Of a DNA stretch of 64,000 bases, positions 1 through 8,376 are shown piece after piece (the stretch's first letter is position 1; the number at the start of each line of letters is the position of its first letter). Both the position numbers and the translations under genes were made by a program. Origin of the DNA: Geomonas ferrireducens (lineage in GTDB: Bacteria; Desulfobacterota; Desulfuromonadia; Geobacterales; Geobacteraceae); assembly GCF_004917065.1 (NCBI RefSeq), contig NZ_SSYA01000002.1:1-64000 (forward strand). Direction: 5' to 3'. Below the pieces are notes generated by a model, which had not been told where the DNA came from, ran no database searches, and was given only the letters and a program-made list of their open reading frames with translations.

Positions 1-358
1 TCCAGAGCGGTCAACGACTCGTGCGGAGCGGTCAACGACTCGTTCGGAGCGGTCAACGACTCGTCCAAAGCGATCAACGACTCGTCCAGAGCTATCAACG
101 ACTCGTTCGGAGCGATCAACGACTCGTTCGGAGCGATCAACGACTCGTCCAGAGCGGTCAACGACTCGTGCGGAGCGGTCAACGACTCGTTCGGAGCGAT
201 CAACGACTCGTCCAGAGCGGTCAACGACTCGTCCAGAGCGATCAACGACTCGTCCAGAGCTATCAACGACTCGTTCGGAGCGATCAACGACTCGTTCGGA
301 GCGGTAAACGACTCGCCGAGCGCGGTAAGGGACTCGTCGGTAGCGATCAGTGACTTTC
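1..358. repeat. 21-bp tandem repeat array, truncated by window edge
   Basis: About 17 head-to-tail copies of a 21-bp unit (core GGTCAACGACTCGT) enter from the left edge and decay after position 310. Because the unit is a multiple of three, several frames stay open: frame 1 on the plus strand reads as an AVNDS-type heptad repeat, open from base 1 to a stop at 484-486, and frame 3 reads RSGQRLV. Two minus-strand frames are also open. Units differ at only four or five sites, so recent expansion or conversion is likely. It may be the end of a heptad-repeat protein or a non-coding minisatellite; the sequence here does not decide. No spacers are present, so it is not CRISPR. Confidence 0.9.
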
Positions 359-366
359 GGCCATCC

Positions 367-387
367 CCCTCTCCCTCTGGGAGAGGG
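367..387. repeat. GC-rich palindrome of a dispersed repeat type
   Basis: A 9-bp perfect stem, CCCTCTCCC with GGGAGAGGG, around a TCT loop, followed by a GGGGTGAGGG tail. Similar short hairpins are scattered in intergenic spaces of many proteobacterial genomes. It lies just after the tandem array and before the acetyltransferase 3' end. There is no T-run, so it is called a repeat rather than a terminator. Confidence 0.6.
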
Positions 388-516
388 CGGGGTGAGGGCG
401 TCGGCAGCAGCGATTCCCTTCGGGCAGCGCCCTCCCTCCCCTTCGCAGAGGATCCGCTAAGTGGCAGGCCCGGAATCTTCACATAGGTGGGGACGTAACG
501 CCTCTCTTGGTCTGGG

Positions 517-1005
517 TTATAGATTCACTCGTTTACCCAAAATAGACAGGCTGTATTCCTTCCCGTCCATTTCCGCGATATTTGGCAGTTTACCCCACTC
601 CTCAAAGCCGAATGACTTGAACAAGCGGATGCTGGGTTCGTTGTGTGAAAATATGAACCCGACAACGGTCTTGATCTGAAGTCCCTGCGTCATCTCCAAT
701 GCCTCTGCGAGCACCTGACGCCCGAGCCCTTTGCCTCTTTGTTCAGGCGAAATATAGATACTTATCTCGGCAGTGTGGTCATACGCTGGGCGGCCGTAGA
801 AGGACTGAAAACTCACCCACGCAACTATTTGGCCGTCTCTTTCACAGACCAACAAGGGACGCTTGTGAGGCTCATGCCGCCGAAACCATTCCATTTTGGA
901 TGCGACACTAACCTCTGCGGTGTCGGCAGTGGATTGTCGCGTCGGTACCGTTGAGTTATAGATGGCTACGATTGCTTCAAGGTCATGCTCTGTTGCGATT
1001 CTCAT
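517..1005 (-). CDS. GNAT N-acetyltransferase, phosphinothricin acetyltransferase-like
   Basis: A 162-residue single-domain acetyltransferase. The N terminus MRIATEHDLEAIVAIYN and the central GRPAYDHTAEISIYI strand are typical of the Pat/YwnH branch of GNATs. The acetyl-CoA loop QRGKGLG follows near residues 89-95, and the C-terminal NEPSIRLFKSFGFEEWG element completes the fold. Family members acetylate free amino groups of small molecules such as phosphinothricin or methionine sulfone; the substrate here is unknown. GGGGAGAG precedes the ATG by 7 nt. It lies 24 bp downstream of the WbuC-family gene, so the two are probably co-transcribed. Confidence 0.85.
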   Translation of the reverse strand: MRIATEHDLEAIVAIYNSTVPTRQSTADTAEVSVASKMEWFRRHEPHKRPLLVCERDGQIVAWVSFQSFYGRPAYDHTAEISIYISPEQRGKGLGRQVLAEALEMTQGLQIKTVVGFIFSHNEPSIRLFKSFGFEEWGKLPNIAEMDGKEYSLSILGKRVNL

Positions 1006-1029
1006 GGCTGTGCTCTCCCCAAAGTCCTG

Positions 1030-1515
1030 TCATCGAGTCCCACAACCGGGCCAATGTTGCCCGCCCTCGGCATCGCGGAACCAAAGCATGAGTTCCTTGT
1101 GCTTGTCGTCCTCGGCGGAAGGCGACCAGGAGGCGAAGTCTTCCTCTTTGAAAGGAGCGTAAGGGCCGTGTTTGACTTCAAAGATGACACCACCGGTATC
1201 AAGAGAGAGGACCGCATGCCATGTCGCGGCCGGAATTTCAACCACGGAAGCACCTTCACCCAGTACTGCGCGATCGATGACGACGCCGTCATCATCAAAG
1301 GTCAAGACGACAAACCGGCCCCGCAGCGGGGTCAGAATCTCCCATGTCTTGAGATGGCGATGTGGGCGAATATAGGTATCCGGTTCCATTGCTATCGCTA
1401 AACGCTGGATAGGGTCGGACAGTTCGGAATGAAGGTTACGATTCATCCGCTTGCGTGGGGATTGTTCTGCTTGGCTGCTAAGGCTGGAGAGGTCGTCGAT
1501 AGAGATGGTTTTCAT
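1030..1515 (-). CDS. WbuC-family cupin-fold metalloprotein
   Basis: A 161-residue cupin. The RMNRNLH and DPIQRLAIAMEPDTYIRPHRH stretches match the WbuC family (named from O-antigen clusters), with HRHLKTWE giving the first metal-binding cupin motif and a later EIPAATWHAVLSL the second. It is probably a cytosolic metal-binding enzyme or binding protein; no reaction is established. It is the first gene of a short minus-strand pair with the acetyltransferase. No polysaccharide genes are visible nearby, so the usual O-antigen context is absent. Confidence 0.8.
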   Translation of the reverse strand: MKTISIDDLSSLSSQAEQSPRKRMNRNLHSELSDPIQRLAIAMEPDTYIRPHRHLKTWEILTPLRGRFVVLTFDDDGVVIDRAVLGEGASVVEIPAATWHAVLSLDTGGVIFEVKHGPYAPFKEEDFASWSPSAEDDKHKELMLWFRDAEGGQHWPGCGTR

Positions 1516-1585
1516 AGAAGCTCCCGCAATGAGTTTTGCGGGCGAGCGTAGACCGAATCGTTTAACTTTGCAATTCCGATTTTAG

Positions 1586-2332
1586 TTACCGCGGCATCAG
1601 CGCGAATACGCCCCAGCCCAGGTATTCGCGCGTGTATGCGGCGTAGCGCTGCGGTTCCGAGGTCAGTTGCGCACGGACCTCTATCGCTAACTCATCGTCT
1701 GGATTTGTTTCAAGCCATCGGCGCATGGTGAGCCATTTGGCCGCCTCATATCTGTCCCAGCCGTCCTGATCGGCCAGCACCATTTCAACGACGTCATAGC
1801 CCAAGCGGCTAAAAGAAGCGAGCAGTTCCGGCAGCATGAGGAAATCGGAGATCAAATTGACCAGACACCCTTTGGCAACATCGTCCGTCAGAGGTAACTG
1901 TCTCCAGTAGGGCTCGCCGATGAGGATGATCCCTCCGGCACGCAGGCTCTGCGCCAAGAGCTCGATAGTGCCGGCGACTCCACCGCCGATCCAGGTGGCA
2001 CCGACACACGCCGCCACACCGACCTTGTCGTCCGAGACATAGCCGGCAGCATCACCATGGATGAACTGGACTTGTTCGACGACGCCAAGTTCTTCGGCGC
2101 GGAGCTTTGCTTGCTCGCTGAATAATTGGCTCATGTCGATGCCGGTTCCGATGATTCCGTAATCGCGGGCCCAGGTGCACAGCATCTCCCCCGATCCGCT
2201 CCCTAGATCGAGCACCCGAGTCCCCTTTTCCATGCGCAGTGCCGCACCGAGAGTTGCGAGCTTTTCGGGAGTGAACGGGTTATGGATGCGGTGAGCACTT
2301 TCGGTGATGTTGAAGATCCGGGGTATGTCCAT
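1586..2332 (-). CDS. class I SAM-dependent methyltransferase
   Basis: A 248-residue Rossmann-fold methyltransferase. Motif I is VLDLGSGSGE near residue 40, the acidic end of strand two is GTGID, and motif II/III follow as IHGDAAGYV and GGIILIGEPYWR. The long C-terminal part (DGWDRYEAAKWLTMRRWLE) probably shapes the substrate pocket. Such proteins methylate small molecules; the substrate cannot be inferred. It stands alone on the minus strand, 70 bp from the WbuC gene start, and may form a small accessory transcription unit with it. Confidence 0.85.
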   Translation of the reverse strand: MDIPRIFNITESAHRIHNPFTPEKLATLGAALRMEKGTRVLDLGSGSGEMLCTWARDYGIIGTGIDMSQLFSEQAKLRAEELGVVEQVQFIHGDAAGYVSDDKVGVAACVGATWIGGGVAGTIELLAQSLRAGGIILIGEPYWRQLPLTDDVAKGCLVNLISDFLMLPELLASFSRLGYDVVEMVLADQDGWDRYEAAKWLTMRRWLETNPDDELAIEVRAQLTSEPQRYAAYTREYLGWGVFALMPR

Positions 2333-2457
2333 TTCGGAATTCCTTTATGGGTTACGAGTAGGTTCAGCCAATCACTGAAAGAGTGCTATTCCTACCACAA
2401 GTTGCCTAGTCTTCTCAAATAAACACATAATTCTGATGCATTACACCCGGTAATAAA

Positions 2458-2667
2458 GTATATCGTTCAAGCTATGAAAATTCACTTCTTGAAACCAATC
2501 GTTATCTGAAGAACCGGGTTGCCAGGAAAAAGGCGTTAGAGCGTAACATCGCTTCATCGTCTGCAATCGAAGGCATCCGAGTTACCCGTGATGCCAAAAG
2601 CGGTCGATTCGTGTCGCAGGAAAACCTGGAGTTACAGGCTAAGCAGCCTGTGACGGGGTCACTATAA
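2458..2667 (+). pseudogene. remnant of a small Fic-associated (antitoxin-like) protein
   Basis: An open frame with no usable ATG, GTG or TTG at its 5' end reads YRSSYENSLLETNRYL, then SSSAIEGIRVTRD and SGRFVSQ, ending at a TAA inside the 3' end of the convergent Fic fragment. The SSSAIE-type core resembles short proteins found next to Fic or toxin genes; this is memory-based inference, not a search. Loss of the start, and opposed rather than tandem orientation to the Fic gene, suggest a rearranged, dead module. Confidence 0.35.
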
Positions 2668-2998
2668 TACCTGCAAAAAGCTTCTGCATTGGTATGTAAT
2701 CCCTGTCCAAACCGGCACGAACCGCTGCAAAATAAGGCTCCCGCGTTTCCCCATCCCAATCACTAAAATCCAGTATTGGCAATCCTGCCTGTAATGCCAT
2801 GAGCGTCGCCAGCATGCGCCATAATCGTCCGCTCCCCTCCCTGAAAGGATGTATCAGCATCAATTCAACATGCACTTCTGCTGTTACAATGGTGGACGTC
2901 TGACGCAAACACCCTACAATTGGCAGAAGAGCCCTTGTGTCGGAGACCCTCTGAGGGCCGCCCCCTCTCTCTTTGAAAGAGCAGAAAACAACAAACAC
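2639..2998 (-). pseudogene. Fic/DOC-family protein, N-terminally truncated
   Basis: The C-terminal half carries a clear Fic core: EVHVELMLIHPFREGSGRLW (the HPFxxGxGR motif, with Ser in place of the usual Asn) followed by LMALQAGLPILDFSDWD. Fic proteins transfer AMP or other nucleotide moieties to target hydroxyls. Only about 120 residues are open, and the first 40 do not look like the normal Fic N-terminal helices, so the gene appears to have lost its front. The Asn-to-Ser change in the active-site loop fits decay. It overlaps the convergent remnant on the other strand. Confidence 0.6.
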
Positions 2999-3083
2999 CA
3001 GTATCGGTCATGCCGGTCAGCCTGGTGGTGACCAGTTGGAACAAAAGCACGAAATCAACGGTTACCTTCGTTCTGTTTTAATC

Positions 3084-4472
3084 ATGGTGTCCAATATGCG
3101 ATTGCCAGTATCGTTAGTTTTGATCGTTTCCTTCGGATTAGCTTCCGGGTGCGCAACCCTGCCCAAAGCATCTGAAGTCATAGACAAGGTCCAGTCTGAC
3201 GGTACCCCCCCGCGGATATCGTCGATTGCCGGAGTGTTGTCCCCAAAACAGAGCAGGAATATCATGGATCGTCTGAAAGCATCAGCCGGCCCGACGGAGG
3301 TTCTGGAGCGCCAGATCGCGGTAAACGAGGAGGTGAGCGGAAGCCCCCTCATCAAGGGGAACAGAGTAAGGCTCCTTGTCGACGGACCCGCCACGTTTGC
3401 TGCCATGTTCAAGGCGATAAAGAGCGCGAGGCACACGGTAAACATGGAAACGTTCATTTTTAAGGATGACGAAACGGGGCACAAGCTAGCGGATCTGCTC
3501 ATCTGGAAACGGCAGGAAGGAGTCCGGGTGAATCTCATATACGACAGCGTTGGGAGTATGGCGACATCCGCTTCATTTTTCAAAAGGTTGCGGGACAAAG
3601 GCGTCAACGTCGTCGAATTTAATCCGATAAATCCGCTGAAAGCTTCGAAGAAGTGGCGGCTGGCTTTGCGGGATCACCGAAAGCTACTGGTCGTGGACGG
3701 CAAGATGGCGATAACCGGTGGGGTCAACATCAGCCAGGTCTATTCGAGCAAGTTCGTCGGTGAAGGAGAGGACACGACCAAAATTCCATGGCGCGATACG
3801 GACATCCTTATAGAAGGTCCGGCCGTGGCTGAATTACAGAAGGTATTTCTCCATGCATGGACGATGCAGAAGGGGCCGGTTCTGAATGACAGGGACTACT
3901 TCCCGGTACAGAAGGAGTACGGCAACAACCTGGTGCAGGTCGTAAAGAGCAGTCCCGGCGAAGCGGGCAGAACCACCTTCATCATGTATGTGTCCGCAGT
4001 CGCCTTCGCCGAGAAATCGATTCATTTGACGATCTCTTATTTCGTTCCTGACCGGCAGATGATAAAAGCTCTATGCGATGCCGCCCAAAACGGGGTGGAC
4101 GTCAGGATCATCCTGCCGAAAACCAGCGATCAGAATCTGGCGCTATATGCAGGAAGGTACTATTATGACGAGCTGCTGGAGTCGGGTGTCAAACTTTATC
4201 AACGACGCAACGCCATCCTGCACGCCAAGACCGCAGTTATAGACGGCGTCTGGGCAACCGTCGGATCTACCAACCTTGACTTTTTAAGCTTTTCCCAAAA
4301 TTTCGAGATAAATACGGTCATTTTAGGCGGAGATTTCGGCGCCAAAATGGAGAATATGTTCACTAAAGACCTCGCCGAATCCGATCCAATAAAGAATGAA
4401 GAATGGGAAAAGAGGCCATGGAGCTCAAGGATAAGGGAGTGGTTTTCGCACCTCTTCTCTCATATGCTGTAA
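3084..4472 (+). CDS. phospholipase D-family (cardiolipin synthase-like) lipoprotein
   Basis: About 462 residues with two HKD motifs: DHRKLLVVDG with downstream GGVNIS in the middle, and LHAKTAVIDG with GSTNLD near the C terminus. Together these form one catalytic pair for phosphatidyl transfer or phosphodiester cleavage. The N terminus MRLPVSLVLIVSFGLASGC is a lipoprotein signal with Cys as the lipid anchor, so the enzyme is probably membrane-tethered on the periplasmic side. I chose the ATG at 3084 because the signal begins there; ATG 3096 is equally possible and an upstream TTG at 2973 would add an unlikely 37 residues. It may act in phospholipid remodelling. Confidence 0.85.
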   Translation: MVSNMRLPVSLVLIVSFGLASGCATLPKASEVIDKVQSDGTPPRISSIAGVLSPKQSRNIMDRLKASAGPTEVLERQIAVNEEVSGSPLIKGNRVRLLVDGPATFAAMFKAIKSARHTVNMETFIFKDDETGHKLADLLIWKRQEGVRVNLIYDSVGSMATSASFFKRLRDKGVNVVEFNPINPLKASKKWRLALRDHRKLLVVDGKMAITGGVNISQVYSSKFVGEGEDTTKIPWRDTDILIEGPAVAELQKVFLHAWTMQKGPVLNDRDYFPVQKEYGNNLVQVVKSSPGEAGRTTFIMYVSAVAFAEKSIHLTISYFVPDRQMIKALCDAAQNGVDVRIILPKTSDQNLALYAGRYYYDELLESGVKLYQRRNAILHAKTAVIDGVWATVGSTNLDFLSFSQNFEINTVILGGDFGAKMENMFTKDLAESDPIKNEEWEKRPWSSRIREWFSHLFSHML

Positions 4473-4736
4473 AAAGCGGTCTCCTTTGCCATCGCTGAAA
4501 GAGTTGCTTTTCCGCTGACAAGACACTGCCGCCCGGCGTGTACTGCTAATCGCGAAGGACAGTATATTTACATTGATCTCGGCTAATCGCGCGTGCTAAT
4601 AATCTGCGTCCCGTCCTGCTAGCGCCGGTCCGGACGAAGGGCTGGAATCTCAAAAGGTAGAGTTCAACGTTGGAGCAGGACCGTCTGAAGATCCTCGCCT
4701 ACTTCGGGAGGGACTTCAAAAACGGCAGATAAGCGA
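4473..4736. other. intergenic region without a recognised gene
   Basis: No convincing gene. A short frame at 4671-4733 reads LEQDRLKILAYFGRDFKNGR and ends in a TAA, which could be the tail of a lost gene, but no upstream continuation is recognisable. Confidence 0.4.
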
Positions 4737-4779
4737 AAGCCCCGGCCGCATGCGAAAGTTCATGCGAAAGCCGGGGCTT
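4737..4779 (-). terminator. hairpin downstream of tRNA-Gly
   Basis: A perfect 10-bp inverted repeat, AAGCCCCGGC and GCCGGGGCTT, around a 23-nt loop that itself contains a CATGCGAAAG direct repeat. It lies 37 bp past the tRNA 3' end in the tRNA's direction. The T-tract is poor, so efficiency is uncertain. Confidence 0.55.
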
Positions 4780-4815
4780 AAAGAGAAGAATCCGTAAGGA
4801 TTACTTGTAGATAAA

Positions 4816-4890
<75 letters not shown>

Positions 4891-4905
4891 TCAGAAGAGA
4901 TCCTG

Positions 4906-4934
4906 TTTATAGCAAACCGATGGCTCCCAGTCAA
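4906..4934 (-). promoter_or_regulatory. sigma-70-type promoter of tRNA-Gly
   Basis: TTGACT and TATAAA on the minus strand are separated by exactly 17 bp, with the -10 box 16 bp from the tRNA 5' end. The close match and distance fit a stable-RNA promoter. Confidence 0.8.
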
Positions 4935-5022
4935 CCCCTTTTTTTAATGACACGAAAAAATCCGGTACCCCCTCCTCCGCAAATGTCGTATCATATCGAG
5001 CGTCATCCGCTATACTCTCATC

Positions 5023-5640
5023 ATGAGAAAGGACGACAAGATACGCAGCATGATCGCCAGCGAGGCGGCGCGGCTCATGTACGAGGACGGCGTCCGTGAG
5101 TATCGCGACGCGAAACGCAAGGCGGCGAAACGGTTCGGCCCCGAAAAGGCACTGTCGCTCGGCTCCCACCTCCCAACCAACGCGGAGATTCACGACGAAC
5201 TCGCCAGTTTGATCGCGACCAGGGAAGAGAAAGTGCTTCCGGAACGGCTTTTGCGCCTGAGGCTCACCGCCCTCTCCTACCTGGAGTTCTTCGCCCCCTT
5301 TTCGCCGTACCTGGTAGGCTCGGTCCTCTCCGGGGCGGTCACCGAGCGCAGCGACATCGACATCCACCTATTTGCCGATGCTGTCGAGGATGTGGAGAAG
5401 ATGCTTGCGGAGCACGGGATGGCCTTCCAGACCGAGACGGTCCCCATCAGGAAGGGGGGCGTGATCAGGGACTACACCCACATCTACCTCGAGAACGACG
5501 GAGTTGAGATCGAATGCTCCGTCTATCCGACCGAGGAGAGGCGCAACCGCACCATAAGCAGCATTACAGGTAAAGCGATGGAACGCGCCAACGCGGCACA
5601 ACTGAAAAGAATCATCGCGGCCGGTATCAGGACGCAATGA
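5023..5640 (+). CDS. nucleotidyltransferase-domain protein
   Basis: A 205-residue protein. The mid-region YLVGSVLSGAVTERSDIDIH carries the GS...SDxD signature of the polymerase-beta-type nucleotidyltransferase fold, and an IECSVYP strand probably supplies the third carboxylate. The N-terminal ~80 residues are helical and charged. Such proteins add nucleotides to small molecules, RNA or proteins; the target is unknown. It is 12 bp upstream of the thioesterase gene, in a three-gene plus-strand unit. Confidence 0.8.
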   Translation: MRKDDKIRSMIASEAARLMYEDGVREYRDAKRKAAKRFGPEKALSLGSHLPTNAEIHDELASLIATREEKVLPERLLRLRLTALSYLEFFAPFSPYLVGSVLSGAVTERSDIDIHLFADAVEDVEKMLAEHGMAFQTETVPIRKGGVIRDYTHIYLENDGVEIECSVYPTEERRNRTISSITGKAMERANAAQLKRIIAAGIRTQ

Positions 5641-5652
5641 AAAGGAGCTTTC

Positions 5653-6087
5653 ATGGATAACAGGAAGGCGGAACTGATCGAGACCCTCCTCCCGAAGGAT
5701 ACGAACTCTTACGGCAACATCTTCGGCGGGGTCATCATGAGCATCATGGACAAGACAGCGGGGGTGGTCTGCTGGAGGTACGCGCGCAAGAGGGTCGTGA
5801 CCGCCTGTGCGCAGCGCATCAACTTCCTCACCCCCATCAACGTTGGCGAGGTGATCTACTCGCGGGCCACCATCATCCACGTCGGGCGCTCGTCGATGGA
5901 GGTCGAGGTCGAGGTCGAGGCGGAGAACGTCACCGACGGCGAGAAGCGTCTCGCGGCGAGCGGCATATTCACCATGGTGGCGGTGGACGAGAACTGGCAT
6001 CCATCTCCCGTCCCGCAGTGGCAACCGGTTACCGAGGCTGAGATTGAGAAGTGGCGCGCGGTGGAGAAAAGGAGAAAGGAAGCGTGA
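5653..6087 (+). CDS. acyl-CoA thioesterase, hotdog fold (YciA-like)
   Basis: A 144-residue hotdog-fold protein. NSYGNIFGGVIMSIMDKTAG near residues 18-37 is the conserved helix with the catalytic Asp in the YciA/BACH acyl-CoA thioesterase group, followed by INFLTPINVGEVI and an AEN(V/I)xxGE-type strand. It hydrolyses acyl-CoA to free acid and CoA in the cytosol; chain-length preference cannot be read. AAGGAGC precedes the ATG. Its stop codon overlaps the GTG start of the small lipoprotein gene, so the two are translationally coupled. Confidence 0.85.
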   Translation: MDNRKAELIETLLPKDTNSYGNIFGGVIMSIMDKTAGVVCWRYARKRVVTACAQRINFLTPINVGEVIYSRATIIHVGRSSMEVEVEVEAENVTDGEKRLAASGIFTMVAVDENWHPSPVPQWQPVTEAEIEKWRAVEKRRKEA

Positions 6088-6293
6088 GGCCTTCAAGTTT
6101 CCTGCTGCTAGGCTTTCTCTTTCTCTCGGGATGCGAGACGCTGAACGAGGCGATGGTGCGGCACATGATGAAGGAACCGGGGATGAGCGGAGAGATGCTG
6201 GACCAAATCAGGGAAGGGTTGCAGAGACGGGAACAGGGTCCTCCGGAGAAGCGGGAATCGCTGCCGGCTTCACCATTTCTCGACCAGGGATGA
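6084..6293 (+). CDS. small predicted lipoprotein
   Basis: 69 residues beginning at a GTG that overlaps the stop of the thioesterase gene (GTGA). The start is supported by AAAGGA 5 nt upstream and because it gives a compact lipoprotein signal, RPSSFLLLGFLFLSGC. The mature part is charged and Met-rich, ending SPFLDQG. An earlier in-frame start would put charged residues before the signal. Function unknown. Confidence 0.6.
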   Translation: MRPSSFLLLGFLFLSGCETLNEAMVRHMMKEPGMSGEMLDQIREGLQRREQGPPEKRESLPASPFLDQG

Positions 6294-6317
6294 ATAAGGG
6301 TAGCACTGGGTTCAAAG

Positions 6318-6530
6318 GCAAATCCCCCCTATCCCCCCTTCGCGGAGCGCTACGGGGGGCAAGCTCCCCCTTCGCAAAGGGGGGGACACTTGGCCACGCT
6401 CACTATTTCGTGGCAACAACCCCTTTGCTCCCAGAATTTCCCGGGTTCGCAAAGGAGGGAACGTCAGGGCTCTTGCAGCGCTTCGTGGAGAGCTGTACGG
6501 AATTCTTCTGCTTTAAAGAAAGGGGGCCGG
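6318..6530 (+). repeat. dispersed intergenic repeat, copy 1
   Basis: Contains AAATCCCCCC, a CCCCCTTCGCAAAGGGGG palindrome, and about 90 bp later GCAGCGCTTCGTGGAGAGCT followed by a GAATTC...TTTAAAGAAA tail. The same ordered blocks recur at 18.6, 29.3 and, degenerate, 42.4 kb, always between genes. The end of this copy supplies the last codons of gluQ (VPRTPAPFL), so it has altered a coding end. Confidence 0.75.
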
Positions 6531-7493
6531 GGTGCGAGGAACGACGCCTGGCTCGAGGTGGGTGACTCCCCAGGCGAGCACTTCCGCGGGCGGGGCGTCC
6601 TGCAGTTCAGGCGGCGGGGCTTGGCCCAGAAAACGAAGTGCGGCACAGAGGAGCCTGCCGCCATCACGGTCGAGGTCGCGACCGGCAGCAAGAGAAACGG
6701 CGTTGTCGCGCTTGCTTAGTTTCGAGCCATCGGGCCCGGTGACCAGCGGCAGATGGTAGTAATCAGGCGTCGGGAATCCAAAGATGCGCTGCAGGTAGAT
6801 CTGGCGCGGCGTGGAGGCCAGGAGGTCGCAACCGCGCACCACCTGATTCACCCCGGAGGCGGCATCGTCGACAACCACGGCGAGATGGTAGGCATAAGGG
6901 CCGTCGGCCCGGTGGATGACGAAATCGCCGCAGGACGCGGAGAGATGCTGGCTGTAGCGCCCCATGATGCCGTCCTCGAAGGAAATCACCTCATCGTAGA
7001 CCTTAACCCGCAACGCCCTTTCCACCTTTTCCGGCGGCAATCCTTCCCTGCACACCCCGGGATAGACCAGCTCCCCTTCGTGCGGTGCGGAGGCGATCTC
7101 GGCGATTTCCTTTCTGGTACAGCCGCACGCGTAGGCAAGGCCCTTCTGCTGCAGCTCCCTCGCTGCGGCACGGTAATGCTCGGTCCGCCGGCTCTGGTAG
7201 AGCACCTCGCCGTCCCACTTAAAGCCCAGCTTCTCCAGCGTCGCCATCATGTCGTCAGCGATACCCGGGACCACGCGCGGCAGGTCCAGATCCTCCATGC
7301 GCAAAAGCCAGAGGCCTCCGGCGCGCTTCGCGAGCAGGTAACTCCCAAGCGCCGCCACCAGTGAACCGACGTGCAACGGTCCGGTAGGGGAAGGGGCGAA
7401 ACGGCCTACGATGCTTTTTGTCTCGGATGGTTGGGAAATCAAGGTCACGCTCGTGCCCCTTGCCGGAGGATCAGCCTCGGCAAGGGGCGTCAT
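6513..7493 (-). CDS. gluQ: glutamyl-Q tRNA(Asp) synthetase
   Basis: A 326-residue truncated GluRS paralogue lacking the anticodon-binding half. RFAPSPTGPLHVGSL is the HIGH-type signature, SKLSKRD the KMSKS-type loop, and CGC with a later YPGVC give the zinc site typical of GluQRS. The enzyme activates Glu without tRNA and glutamylates the queuosine of tRNA-Asp. The first ~28 residues before GRFAPSPTG are longer than usual, so an internal start is possible. The C terminus runs into a dispersed repeat and is probably strain-specific. Confidence 0.9.
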   Translation of the reverse strand: MTPLAEADPPARGTSVTLISQPSETKSIVGRFAPSPTGPLHVGSLVAALGSYLLAKRAGGLWLLRMEDLDLPRVVPGIADDMMATLEKLGFKWDGEVLYQSRRTEHYRAAARELQQKGLAYACGCTRKEIAEIASAPHEGELVYPGVCREGLPPEKVERALRVKVYDEVISFEDGIMGRYSQHLSASCGDFVIHRADGPYAYHLAVVVDDAASGVNQVVRGCDLLASTPRQIYLQRIFGFPTPDYYHLPLVTGPDGSKLSKRDNAVSLAAGRDLDRDGGRLLCAALRFLGQAPPPELQDAPPAEVLAWGVTHLEPGVVPRTPAPFL

Positions 7494-7496
7494 GTC

Positions 7497-7808
7497 TTAG
7501 AGGTAGGAGCAGCAGTAGTCGGTGACGGCGGTTACCTTGAGCTCAAAGCTCGCATTCTCGGGGACCTCGAAGGCCTCCCCGCCCTTGATGGCGACCCAGT
7601 CAGGGGAACCGGGGAGCAGCACGGTCAGCTCACCCGCCATGATCTCCATCACCTCGGCGGAGCCGGTGTTGAAGCTGTACTCTCCCGGCATCATGATGCC
7701 CAGGGTCTTGCGGGACCCGTCAGGGAAGAATACGGTACGGCTGGTGACCGCCCCGTTGAAATAGACGTTGGCCTCTTTGACGACGGTTACATTGTTGAAT
7801 TCAGACAC
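7497..7808 (-). CDS. ppnP: pyrimidine/purine nucleoside phosphorylase
   Basis: A 103-residue cupin of the PpnP (YaiE, DUF1255) family: [15 protein letters not shown] at the start, [12 protein letters not shown] and [16 protein letters not shown] in the middle, and [13 protein letters not shown] near the end match family length and order. It phosphorolyses nucleosides to free base and pentose-1-phosphate. A good SD (GGAGG) lies 6-10 nt upstream of the ATG. It lies 3 bp upstream of the gluQ start codon and probably shares its transcript. Confidence 0.9.
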   Translation of the reverse strand: MSEFNNVTVVKEANVYFNGAVTSRTVFFPDGSRKTLGIMMPGEYSFNTGSAEVMEIMAGELTVLLPGSPDWVAIKGGEAFEVPENASFELKVTAVTDYCCSYL

Positions 7809-7874
7809 GAAGAACCTCCAGTTTAGTTATGTTGATTACATTTAGTGACGGCGGTCCAGCGGGACCAGCCGTGG

Positions 7875-8222
7875 CTATTTTTCCCAGTCGCCGCTTTCCC
7901 AGCGCTCGAGCGCTGCCTGCGCCCTGAAACCTATCAACCCGGGCAGCGCCGCGATAGCGGTAAGGGCCACCACGCAGCGTCCTGGGGCCTCGCGCATGGC
8001 ATAGACGGCTACCATCCCGACAACCGCCGGGTCTGGATGGCCGAGTCGAAGCAGAAGTTCATCAACTCCTCCCTCGCGCTTGAGTGCCGCATAGTAGCGA
8101 TTAAGGTCCGCGACTTCAGCGGCAGCCGCCTCATCGTCCATGGCCTCCATGGCCGCGGCATGCCGCAACGCCCCTCTCACGAACCACTCGACCAGCTTTT
8201 TCACTTTTTCATGTTGCAGCAA
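7875..8222 (-). CDS. DUF2019-like helical protein
   Basis: A 115-residue all-helical protein. KLVEWFVRGALRHAAAMEA, a middle RLGHPDPAVVGMVAVYAM and the C-terminal ALTAIAALPGLIGFRAQAAL resemble DUF2019, a short HEAT-like family of unknown role. The HPDPAV motif is the main family cue. It is 66 bp upstream of ppnP on the same strand and may be co-transcribed. No catalytic residues are evident. Confidence 0.6.
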   Translation of the reverse strand: MLQHEKVKKLVEWFVRGALRHAAAMEAMDDEAAAAEVADLNRYYAALKREGGVDELLLRLGHPDPAVVGMVAVYAMREAPGRCVVALTAIAALPGLIGFRAQAALERWESGDWEK

Positions 8223-8376
8223 AGGGTTCCCTCGGTGCGGCAGTAGGCAATATCGCAGCAGAAATTAGCAGCTTTTCCACCGTCCAGCAAGGAGAAAGAC
8301 TCGTGACCGTAATACCTGCTGCGCCTTTTATAATGGTCTCGGTTCATCGAGTGATTGCGCCGGTTGCTGATTGTAT

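Noticed and set aside
1-358. Possible CRISPR array
   Set aside because: Units are contiguous with no spacers and no cas genes are near; it is a tandem repeat.
4671-4733. Tail of a lost gene reading LEQDRLKILAYFGRDFKNGR
   Set aside because: Too short, with no recognisable upstream frame; it may be chance.
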